This document shows positions 29,587-36,170 of a stretch of DNA of 64,000 bases, piece by piece; within the stretch, counting starts at the first letter, position 1, and each line of letters begins with the position of its first letter. Source of the stretch: Cobetia marina (GTDB lineage Bacteria > Pseudomonadota > Gammaproteobacteria > Pseudomonadales > Halomonadaceae); assembly GCF_001720485.1 (NCBI RefSeq), contig NZ_CP017114.1, positions 3,782,001-3,846,000 of the forward strand, read 5' to 3'. The notes beneath the pieces are model-generated. The model made no database searches and was not told the origin of the DNA. It saw only the letters and a list, made by a program, of their open reading frames with translations. The position numbers and the translations under genes are program-made.

Positions 29587-30702
29587 ATGCAATTAGGAGA
29601 AGTCTCGGTCAGCCTGGCGCACCTCGTTGCACGTGCCCTGGACGCGCGCAACGTGCACGCCGAGCCCATCATGCAGCCCTACACGGGCTGGCCGCTGCCG
29701 GACGACGGAGATGCCCGGATCGGCATCGCTCGCTACATGCGTCTGGGCCATGCCGCCATCACTGCCAGCGGTGATGAACTGTTCGGCCTGGAGATGGCCG
29801 CTCAGATTCGCCCGGGAGACTTTCTGCTCCCCGGACTTGCGTGTGCCTGCGCCCCCACTCTGGCGGCAGGGCTGACGTTGCTGTGCGAGGCTGAGGCACT
29901 TTACAGCGACAACAGTCGTGGCCATGGCCATTTCGAGCGCCAGGCCACCGGCGGCTGGCTGAACTTCTACTCCCTCGCTCCCTACAATGCCTACAACCGC
30001 TTCGTGGTCGACAGCGTGCTGGGAGGCTGGTGGCATCTGGCTCGCCAGCTGAGTGGCGATGCCTTGAGCGATGCATCGCTCGAGATCGATTACACGATCC
30101 CCCGCTCGCCGGAGGACAGCTCTCCGCTCACCCCCTCACCAGACGATATGCATGAGCAGACGGAGAAGCGCTGGCGCTGGCGATATGCCCGACGCCTGGG
30201 CCTGCCTGCGAGCCAGTTGCACTTCGCGACAGGGCGCAATCGGCTGTGGCTTCCAGACAGAGTATTGAACGCCCCTACCGTGCAGGCAGCACCGGTCGCC
30301 TTTGCCCAGCTTCGTCAACAGATCACGGAGCGACTGGAGAGCCGTCAGGGCCCTCATGACACGCTGTCACGCACACGACGTGCCATTGCCATGCGGCTTT
30401 CGGGGCGCGCACCCGGACGCGACGAGATCGCAGCGGCCCTCAATCTGCACCCGCGCACCCTGGCCAGACGACTCGCCGCCGAAGGCTGGCACTACGAGGG
30501 GCTGCTGGATGACACACGCCGCGCGCTGGCCGAGCGTTATCTGCGCGACACCCATCTGAGCCTGAAGGAAATCAGCTGGGTACTGGGATTTGCCGGTCCG
30601 GAAAGCTTCCAGCACGCCTGCAAGCGCTGGCACGCCAAACCACCGGGTGCATGGCGCAGACAGCACCGCGCATCCAGCCGAACGGATAGCTCACGGACCT
30701 GA
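29587..30702 (+). CDS. AraC family transcriptional regulator
   Basis: 371 residues. The N-terminal part (about 20-230) is a ligand-binding domain of the OruR/Arabinose_bd type. The C-terminal 100 residues carry two helix-turn-helix units, including DEIAAALNLHPRTLARRLA and SLKEISWVLGFAGPESFQHA, the AraC signature. It is transcribed away from fadH. Regulators in this position often sense fatty acids and control beta-oxidation genes, an inference from position. Confidence 0.9.
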   Translation: MQLGEVSVSLAHLVARALDARNVHAEPIMQPYTGWPLPDDGDARIGIARYMRLGHAAITASGDELFGLEMAAQIRPGDFLLPGLACACAPTLAAGLTLLCEAEALYSDNSRGHGHFERQATGGWLNFYSLAPYNAYNRFVVDSVLGGWWHLARQLSGDALSDASLEIDYTIPRSPEDSSPLTPSPDDMHEQTEKRWRWRYARRLGLPASQLHFATGRNRLWLPDRVLNAPTVQAAPVAFAQLRQQITERLESRQGPHDTLSRTRRAIAMRLSGRAPGRDEIAAALNLHPRTLARRLAAEGWHYEGLLDDTRRALAERYLRDTHLSLKEISWVLGFAGPESFQHACKRWHAKPPGAWRRQHRASSRTDSSRT

Positions 30703-30798
30703 AACACGAAAAAGGGTCGAACGGGAGACGAGGAGACGTCCAGAAGGAAGGCAACAGCGAGGAAGGCAACAACGAGCATCTTGCTGGCCAGAAACGCG

Positions 30799-30825
30799 AA
30801 AACCCGAGCACGAGGGCTCGGGTTT
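30799..30825 (-). terminator. Terminator of the Val/Asp tRNA operon
   Basis: On the minus strand, AAACCCGAGC pairs with GCTCGGGTTT across a 6-nt loop and runs into TTTTC. It lies 20 nt after the last tRNA. On the plus strand it also follows the AraC-type gene by about 100 nt. Confidence 0.85.
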
Positions 30826-30845
30826 CACGAATTCTGTAGATCGAG

Positions 30846-30922
30846 TGGCGGACTGGACGGGACTCGAACCCGCGACCTCCGGCGTGACAGGCCGGCATTC
30901 TAACCAACTGAACTACCAGTCC
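30846..30922 (-). tRNA. tRNA-Asp(GTC), copy 3 in transcription order
   Basis: 77 nt with encoded CCA. The acceptor is GGACTGG/CCAGTCC, and anticodon arm CCGGC-CTGTCAC-GCCGG gives GTC. It is the last tRNA of the operon, 4 nt after tRNA-Val(CAC). Confidence 0.97.
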
Positions 30923-30926
30923 ACAT

Positions 30927-31003
30927 TGGTGGGTGATACTGGATTCGAACCAGTGACCCCAAGCATGTGAAGCTTGTGCTCTAACCAACTGAGCTAATCA
31001 CCC
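30927..31003 (-). tRNA. tRNA-Val(CAC)
   Basis: 77 nt with CCA. The acceptor GGGTGAT pairs with ATCACCC. Anticodon arm CAAGC-TTCACAT-GCTTG gives CAC, reading GUG, which also favours GC-rich codon use. Confidence 0.96.
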
Positions 31004-31053
31004 AACACAGACGATCCTTGCTGCAAGCAGCGGTGATATCGCGTCATTCTGAA

Positions 31054-31130
31054 TGGCGGACTGGACGGGACTCGAACCCGCGACCTCCGGCGTGACAGGC
31101 CGGCATTCTAACCAACTGAACTACCAGTCC
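31054..31130 (-). tRNA. tRNA-Asp(GTC), copy 2
   Basis: 77 nt, same body as the other Asp copies. It is flanked by complementary TTCTGAAT (31047-31054) and ATTCAGAA (31131-31138), which would extend the acceptor stem of the precursor. Confidence 0.97.
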
Positions 31131-31170
31131 ATTCAGAACAACTCAACATCGGGCGCATGACAAACGGTAG

Positions 31171-31247
31171 TGGCGGACTGGACGGGACTCGAACCCGCGA
31201 CCTCCGGCGTGACAGGCCGGCATTCTAACCAACTGAACTACCAGTCC
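31171..31247 (-). tRNA. tRNA-Asp(GTC), copy 1
   Basis: 77 nt, same body as the other Asp copies. Flanking CAAACG (31161-31166) and CGTTTG (31255-31260) are complementary, a looser version of the leader-trailer pairing seen at copy 2. Confidence 0.97.
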
Positions 31248-31324
31248 ACTGCAACGTTTGCTTCTGCTGACGAACCAGGCCATTTAATCAAGTAACGCTT
31301 TGATAAGCAATAACTTTTTTCAAA

Positions 31325-31400
31325 TGGTGGGTGGTACTGGGTTCGAACCAGTGACCCCCAGCTTGTAAGGCTGGTGCTCTACCAACTGAGCTAACCACCC
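31325..31400 (-). tRNA. tRNA-Val(TAC)
   Basis: 76 nt with CCA. The acceptor is GGGTGGT/ACCACCC, and anticodon arm CCAGC-CTTACAA-GCTGG gives TAC. It is the first tRNA of the operon, directly behind the promoter. Confidence 0.97.
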
Positions 31401-31418
31401 CTGTCTCGTTGGCGCTGC

Positions 31419-31446
31419 ATTCTACGGAATCCGCCCCATGAGTCAA
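31419..31446 (-). promoter_or_regulatory. Promoter of the Val/Asp tRNA operon
   Basis: On the minus strand, TTGACT (31441-31446) and TAGAAT (31419-31424) are separated by 16 nt. A GC-rich stretch follows, typical of stable-RNA promoters, and the upstream flank contains a run of A (AAAAAAAG). The mature tRNA-Val begins 18 nt downstream. Confidence 0.75.
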
Positions 31447-31614
31447 TACTTTTTTTACAGGAAGTTTCAGAATACTCCTCGACAGGGTCTTGATAAGACT
31501 GGATTTTCCCAGCACCACTCACCTGTAGCCCAGCAACCATCAGCATTGTGTCAACATTCTGACATCAGGATGCCACGAGGGAGAAAATTCGTGTCGCTCA
31601 TGGATTGACACCCA

Positions 31615-32493
31615 TCAGCGCAATGCAGGGTGTGCAAGGATCGCTGCCACCGCTGAGCGGATCAGCCCCTCACGCGTCTTGCCGCTCGCCTTGCGAGGCT
31701 TGAAATCATGCTCGCCATCCTCCAGCCAATGCAGGCTGATGGTGCATGGCAATCCGTAACCTTCGATTTCCTCGCGATGACCAAAGGGATCTCGCGTGCC
31801 CTGGCAGATCACGCCCGGGGCATCAATGGCCGCCAGATGCTCGGTTCGCAGCGTGTCCGGCTTGCCGGTCGGGTGAAAGGGATAGCCCAGCGCATACCAG
31901 CCCAGGGGCGACATTCGACGTGGGCCTGATGAGGGGGCTGGCATGCCTCGCCCCTCCAGCTCCTGCATCACATGCGAGGCCACGCGACTCCCCATGGACT
32001 TGCCACCAAGCAATACCGGGCATGTCGCCAGAGACGCCCTGGCGGCAAGACTGGCGGCCAGCGCCTCATGCCAGCGCGTCATTTCCTCGATCAGCCCGGG
32101 CAGCCGCGGCGGCGGACGACGGCGTTCCTCGCAGCGCATCTTGACGAGGTAGGCGAAGTCGAATCCCAGCCATGCCGCCCCTTGGTGCACACAGGCCTTG
32201 CCGAACTGCTGATGGAAATCGGTCTCGCGTCCGGCGCCCGCCCCATGGGCATGCAGCAGAATCACCTGCCGAGGGCTGCCATGAATCTCCAGCGGACCGA
32301 ACGAGGCCACCCAGCCTCGCCAGGGGCCGCGCGCCGCCAACGCCTCCTCTGACAGCTCCAGACGCTTTTCCAGCTCATCGGCGATGGCGTCAAAGGAAGC
32401 GACCTTGAAACCTTCCTCGGCGTAGGGGGTGGGAACGGCCGCCACATTGGACGCATCCCGATCTTCGTCCGATGATGAAGTGACAAGAGACAC
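31615..32493 (-). CDS. Alpha/beta hydrolase (KANL3/Tex30-like)
   Basis: 292-residue alpha/beta-hydrolase-fold protein. The oxyanion region is ILLHAHGAGAG, the nucleophile elbow is LGGKSMGSR with the catalytic Ser, ALGYPFHPTGKP follows, and the acid and His are in CQGTRDPFG and DGEHDFKP. The family is widespread and poorly characterised. The first 45 residues are an acidic extension. It is divergent from the cbb3-like operon across 102 nt. Confidence 0.85.
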   Translation of the reverse strand: MSLVTSSSDEDRDASNVAAVPTPYAEEGFKVASFDAIADELEKRLELSEEALAARGPWRGWVASFGPLEIHGSPRQVILLHAHGAGAGRETDFHQQFGKACVHQGAAWLGFDFAYLVKMRCEERRRPPPRLPGLIEEMTRWHEALAASLAARASLATCPVLLGGKSMGSRVASHVMQELEGRGMPAPSSGPRRMSPLGWYALGYPFHPTGKPDTLRTEHLAAIDAPGVICQGTRDPFGHREEIEGYGLPCTISLHWLEDGEHDFKPRKASGKTREGLIRSAVAAILAHPALR

Positions 32494-32543
32494 TCAGTGT
32501 CCTCCCTGGTAGCTGAAATGAATGCTGAATCGTCTCGTGAGTC

Positions 32544-32564
32544 GTGCTCTCTTCAGGAGAGCAC
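32544..32564. repeat. Hairpin in the hydrolase/ccoN-like intergenic region
   Basis: GTGCTCTC and GAGAGCAC flank a 5-nt loop. It lies 31 nt before the start of the ccoN-like gene, so it would sit in its leader or promoter. No T-run. I see no TTGAT-N4-ATCAA FNR site in this 102-nt gap. Confidence 0.5.
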
Positions 32565-32595
32565 ATCGCTGTTCACTGCATGATGAGGTCATGAC

Positions 32596-34035
32596 ATGGG
32601 CACAGCACCTGATGGAGCAGGCGCCTCTCACGAGGTGATTCGCCAATTTGGCACGACGGCCATTCTTTCAGGCGCCGTCAGTCTATTGCTGGCGGCATGG
32701 CTGACCGCCGTGCAGTTGTGGCCAACCCTGGCCCCGCCCATCGCCTGGCTGAGCCATGGCCGTCTCGCCATTGTGCAACAGCATCTGCTGCTCTTCGGCC
32801 TCGGCGGCTCGGCATTGATTGCCAGCCTGTATTCACTGGTCAATCATGACACGCAAGCCCGGCCAGGCCAGCGGCGTCTCCAGCGGTTCACGCTGCAGGC
32901 CTGGCAGACGATTCTCGTGCTTGGCAGCATATCGATTGCCGCGGGCTTCGCGTCGGGGCATGGCCAATCCGAATATCCCTGGCCACTCAACCTGTTGATG
33001 CTGGCAGTGTGGATCGCGGTCGCGTGGCTCTTCCATGTCAACTGGAAGGCAGGACCGACAGCGCGCCTGCCCGTGGCTGGCTGGTGCTTCATTGGCTGTC
33101 TGGTGATGATACTGATGCAGCATACCCTGCTGTCACTGGCGGTGCCCCTGGGCCCGCTGACATCGTTACCCATGTTCTCAGGCAGTCTGGACGCGCTGCT
33201 GCAGAGCTGGCAGAAGGGAATGCTGCCCGGCGGCATGCTGGCACTGGGCTTCATTGCCATGGCGTATCAGGCACTCTCGGGACTGACCCGCCAGCCCCTT
33301 CACTCTCACCGTCTGGCCATCATCAGCTTCTGGCTGCTGGTATTGCTGCTGCCCTGGAGCGGCGCGGCGCTGCTGCATGCCAGCGCCCTGCCCCAGTGGA
33401 GCCAGGCGCTGGGAATGGCGATGGGGCTCCTGCTGCTGGCGCCGGGACTGGCCATTCCTCTCAACGGCCTGCTGACCCTCAAGGCGGACTGGCCCTCCCT
33501 GCGCCATCATCCTCAGACCTGCCTGCTCGGCGCGGCCCTGCTCTTTCTGGCCATCAGCGTGATGGAGCATGTGGCACTGTCCATCGCCCCGCTCAACGAC
33601 ATGACCTTCAGCGCCGCCGGCAGCCTCTCGCCGGCCGGCACACTGGGCGTCGTCGGTCTGGTCAGCGTGCTCATGCTCTACCGTCTGCGGCTGCCTGAAG
33701 CACCCTCGGCGCTGATCATGACCCACGCCTGGCTGGCCATCGTCGGCACGTTGCTCTGCATCGCTGCCAGCTGGACCACCACCCTGCTGCAGGGCAGCCT
33801 GTGGCATGCCGTAGACGCAGAGGGACAACCGCTGCACTCCCTCGCCGACGTCCTGGCGGTGGCTCGCCCGCCGATGCTGATGACGCTGGCGGGGCTGAGT
33901 TGCTGGGCACTCGGCCTGCTGCTGATGGCAGCGTATCTCCTGCGCGCCTCCCGCCGTCCCATCACGCGCCCCTCTACCCAGCGCGCTCATCACCACATCG
34001 GGGATTCACACGCTCGGGGGAGGACACCGGCATGA
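32596..34035 (+). CDS. CcoN-like membrane protein lacking the haem and CuB ligands
   Basis: 479-residue, about 12-helix protein that aligns by eye along its whole length with CcoN, the catalytic subunit of cbb3 oxidase. Shared landmarks include GRL...FGLGG, RLAIISFW, ALPQWSQALGM, LNGLLTL and THAWLAIVGT. In that alignment the ligands are replaced. Low-spin haem His becomes Gln61 (a His is at 63). CuB His becomes Gly208. The CuB His-His pair becomes Ala258-Leu259, and the cross-linked Tyr becomes Leu252. The GHVH haem motif becomes a His-free segment at 336-350. It cannot be a normal oxidase. The stop overlaps the next gene (ATGA). The frame is intact and long, arguing against a pseudogene. Confidence 0.8.
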   Translation: MGTAPDGAGASHEVIRQFGTTAILSGAVSLLLAAWLTAVQLWPTLAPPIAWLSHGRLAIVQQHLLLFGLGGSALIASLYSLVNHDTQARPGQRRLQRFTLQAWQTILVLGSISIAAGFASGHGQSEYPWPLNLLMLAVWIAVAWLFHVNWKAGPTARLPVAGWCFIGCLVMILMQHTLLSLAVPLGPLTSLPMFSGSLDALLQSWQKGMLPGGMLALGFIAMAYQALSGLTRQPLHSHRLAIISFWLLVLLLPWSGAALLHASALPQWSQALGMAMGLLLLAPGLAIPLNGLLTLKADWPSLRHHPQTCLLGAALLFLAISVMEHVALSIAPLNDMTFSAAGSLSPAGTLGVVGLVSVLMLYRLRLPEAPSALIMTHAWLAIVGTLLCIAASWTTTLLQGSLWHAVDAEGQPLHSLADVLAVARPPMLMTLAGLSCWALGLLLMAAYLLRASRRPITRPSTQRAHHHIGDSHARGRTPA

Positions 34036-34691
34036 GACACGTACTGCTCGAACGGCATCCGGGCCTGATGGCCGCGCTCTGCGTGATGGCGGCAAGTGTC
34101 GGCGCGCTGGCCCAGTTGCTGCCTCTGGGATTTCAGGAGGCAGGGCAAGAAGTGACACCGCTGGATGCGTTGGCGCTGGAGGGCCAGCGCCTTTACCTGC
34201 GGGAAGGCTGCCAGCAATGCCATACCCGAATGGTGCGGGATCTGCCGGGAGACCAGGCACGCCATGCAAGCCGGGACGCCGCCTCCCGCCACCTCATGGA
34301 GCGACCGGCCCTGTGGGGCAACGCTCGTCAAGGCCCTGACCTGAGCCGCCTCCCGGCGGAACATGATGAGGCCTGGCAACGCCTGCACCTGTACTCGCCG
34401 CGCCACAAGGTGGCGGATTCCAGCATGCCGGCCTACCCCTGGCTGTTCGAGCACGCCCTGAGCGGCGAGGGTGTCGCCGAGCGAATGCGGGCCCTGCAGG
34501 CGCTTGGCGTGCCCTACCGAGACGACGAGATCCTCGCGGCGCCCGCCCGGGTACGCGGCAAGGCCGAGGCGACCGCTCTGCTGGCCTATCTTCAACAGAC
34601 GGATCCCCCTCGGCACTCATCCGCGACAATACCCGACCCGACAGGGGAGACACTCGCCACACTGACACTGACGACAGGAGCTGCACCATGA
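34032..34691 (+). CDS. CcoO-like membrane-anchored monohaem cytochrome c
   Basis: 219 residues. An N-terminal anchor helix (LMAALCVMAASVGALAQLLP) is followed by a c-type cytochrome domain. The haem site REGCQQCH has Cys60, Cys63 and His64, and the expected axial Met is Met132 in SSMPAYPWLFE. LEGQRLYLREGC, WGNARQGPDLSR and LHLYSPR match CcoO of cbb3 oxidases closely in order and spacing. Haem c binding is therefore expected although the partner CcoN-like protein lacks its metals. ATGA overlaps join it to both neighbours, so the three are translated together. Confidence 0.85.
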   Translation: MRHVLLERHPGLMAALCVMAASVGALAQLLPLGFQEAGQEVTPLDALALEGQRLYLREGCQQCHTRMVRDLPGDQARHASRDAASRHLMERPALWGNARQGPDLSRLPAEHDEAWQRLHLYSPRHKVADSSMPAYPWLFEHALSGEGVAERMRALQALGVPYRDDEILAAPARVRGKAEATALLAYLQQTDPPRHSSATIPDPTGETLATLTLTTGAAP

Positions 34692-34966
34692 ACCTGCTGG
34701 CAAACGTCGATCTGCCACTGTTCTGGCAGGCATGGATCAGCATGCTCACGCTGGGCAGCCTGGCCTTCTGCACGCTGTTGCTTGTCGGGCTTCGCTCGCG
34801 CAGCACCTCACCCGATGATGACCTGCAGGGAGATGGGCCAGGCGACGAACACCGCATTGACGGCACCCCTCAGCCGGACAGGCCGCTGCCGCTGGTCTGG
34901 AGTCTGCTGTTTCTGCTCACGCTGCTGGTCAGCATGGGGCAGATCGTCATGTCCTTGAGTGGATGA
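34688..34966 (+). CDS. CcoP N-terminal anchor-like protein without cytochrome domains
   Basis: 92 residues with two membrane helices (FWQAWISMLTLGSLAFCTL and PLVWSLLFLLTLLVSMGQ) separated by an acidic loop with PLP before helix 2. This matches the FixP_N/CcoP N-terminal region (W..Y...LTLG..., then D.PLP.WW..LF). Normal CcoP continues with two haem c domains; here the protein stops, with no CxxCH. No frameshifted cytochrome remnant is seen in the following 350 nt. Third gene of the coupled operon. CcoQ identity is less likely because of the two helices and the PLP motif. Confidence 0.7.
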   Translation: MNLLANVDLPLFWQAWISMLTLGSLAFCTLLLVGLRSRSTSPDDDLQGDGPGDEHRIDGTPQPDRPLPLVWSLLFLLTLLVSMGQIVMSLSG

Positions 34967-35054
34967 TGTCACCTGGCTCTCCCGAGTCGGATGAGGCAGG
35001 GCGTCGCAACCTGCCCCTTCGGGTGGTTCTGCGTCTAGAGTCATGCAGGACATC

Positions 35055-35083
35055 ACGACACAATCAGAATTATCTAATATAAT
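35055..35083 (+). promoter_or_regulatory. Putative promoter of the FNR-type gene
   Basis: A perfect TATAAT (35078-35083) lies in an AT-rich patch, with ACGACA (35055-35060) 17 nt upstream as a -35 of four out of six. The predicted leader is about 230 nt. Confidence 0.5.
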
Positions 35084-35099
35084 GCGCGCGATTCACGGA

Positions 35100-35322
35100 G
35101 CACTTCACATCCCGCCCCACAGGACGGGAACCCGTTCTGGGAAGTGCGCCTGACAGGTATCATTGACGGACAGCACCGACAGGCAGCAGCGACTCAGTCC
35201 ATGAGGATGCTGTCTCTCCGTACAGGACCATGGAATCGCCCTGTACCAGGTGTCGCACCCGGACACCCCCACCCGAAACCCGCTCCCCACGAGTTTCGGC
35301 GTAATGCCCCAGGAGAGTCACC
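35100..35322 (+). other. Long structured leader of the FNR-type gene
   Basis: No coding frame of quality. Several stems are visible: GCACTTC/GAAGTGC (35100-35106/35141-35147) enclosing CCCG/CGGG, GTACAGG/CCTGTAC (35220-35226/35240-35246), and GGTGTC/GACACC just after. It ends with CCAGGAG before the fnr ATG. It could be a regulatory leader or contain a small RNA. Confidence 0.45.
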
Positions 35323-36072
35323 ATGACGGCCCAGACAACGGCATCCCATCGATTGCGTGCGCATGAAGCACGCTGTCAGACCTGCTCGCTCAGCTCACTG
35401 TGTCTGCCGCTGGCACTGAACATGGAAGCCATCGACCAGTTCGACTCCATCATTCGGCGCCGCGCGCCGCTCAGAAAGGGCGAGGTTCTCTTCACCCAGG
35501 GCGAGCCCTTCGACTGCGTCTTCACGGTGCGCTCGGGCAGCCTGAAACAGATCAACACCGAGAACAGTGGCACGGAGCAGCTCACCGGTTTCTTTCTGCC
35601 CAGCGAGCTGGCTGGACTGGATGCCATCGACAGCAATGCCTACCCCGGCAGCGCCGTGGCACTCGAGACCACGACCGTGTGCGAGATTCCCTTCGATCGC
35701 CTCGATGCGCTTTCCGCCCAACTGCCGGAACTGCGCACCCAGCTGTTCAAGAGCCTGAGCAAGGAGCTGCATGAGGATCGTCGGATGATGATGCTGCTGT
35801 CGCGCAAGACGGCAGATGAGCGCCTGGCCAGCTTCCTGGTCAACCTCTCTCAGCGCTTCCGTCGCCGCGGCTATTCGCCATACAGTTTCCGTCTTTCCAT
35901 GTCCCGCGCCGACATCGGCAATTACCTGGGACTGGCCGTGGAAACCATCAGCCGTATCCTGACGCGTTTCCAGGCTCAGGGGCTGGTGGATATCCAGGCC
36001 CGCGAGGTCCATATCCTGCACCTGGATGGCCTGATCGAGCTGGCAGAAGGAGAGTGTCAGGGCGGTCGCTGA
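35323..36072 (+). CDS. fnr: FNR/Anr-type oxygen-sensing transcriptional regulator
   Basis: 249-residue CRP/FNR family activator of anaerobic genes. Four Fe-S ligands match E. coli FNR: Cys18, 21 and 27 in CQTCSLSSLC and Cys120 in VCEIPF. A cAMP-like effector fold spans 35-150 and a dimer helix follows. The C-terminal helix-turn-helix has the recognition helix VETISRILTRF with the FNR E..SR pattern, so it should bind TTGAT-N4-ATCAA. The ATG has AGGAG 8 nt upstream. The gene follows the cbb3-like operon by 356 nt, from its own promoter. Confidence 0.95.
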   Translation: MTAQTTASHRLRAHEARCQTCSLSSLCLPLALNMEAIDQFDSIIRRRAPLRKGEVLFTQGEPFDCVFTVRSGSLKQINTENSGTEQLTGFFLPSELAGLDAIDSNAYPGSAVALETTTVCEIPFDRLDALSAQLPELRTQLFKSLSKELHEDRRMMMLLSRKTADERLASFLVNLSQRFRRRGYSPYSFRLSMSRADIGNYLGLAVETISRILTRFQAQGLVDIQAREVHILHLDGLIELAEGECQGGR

Positions 36073-36097
36073 ACGCCCGTGATGCCATCTCTCTCAC

Positions 36098-36137
36098 CAC
36101 GAAGGCCCGCCACATCCTCATGTGGCGGGCCTTCGTG
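36098..36137 (+). terminator. Terminator between fnr and cti
   Basis: A perfect 17-bp stem (CACGAAGGCCCGCCACA and complement) with a 6-nt loop is followed by TTTTCC. It is shared by convergent genes. Confidence 0.9.
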
Positions 36138-36170
36138 TTTTCCAGACAGCGCCAGGCGGCTCGGAGACGC

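Noticed and set aside
32596..34966. Pseudogene remnant of a normal cbb3 oxidase
   Set aside because: Frames are intact, translationally coupled and keep helices plus the CcoO haem site. Decay would not remove the ligands so cleanly while sparing the frames. Evolutionary-rate data could still reopen this.
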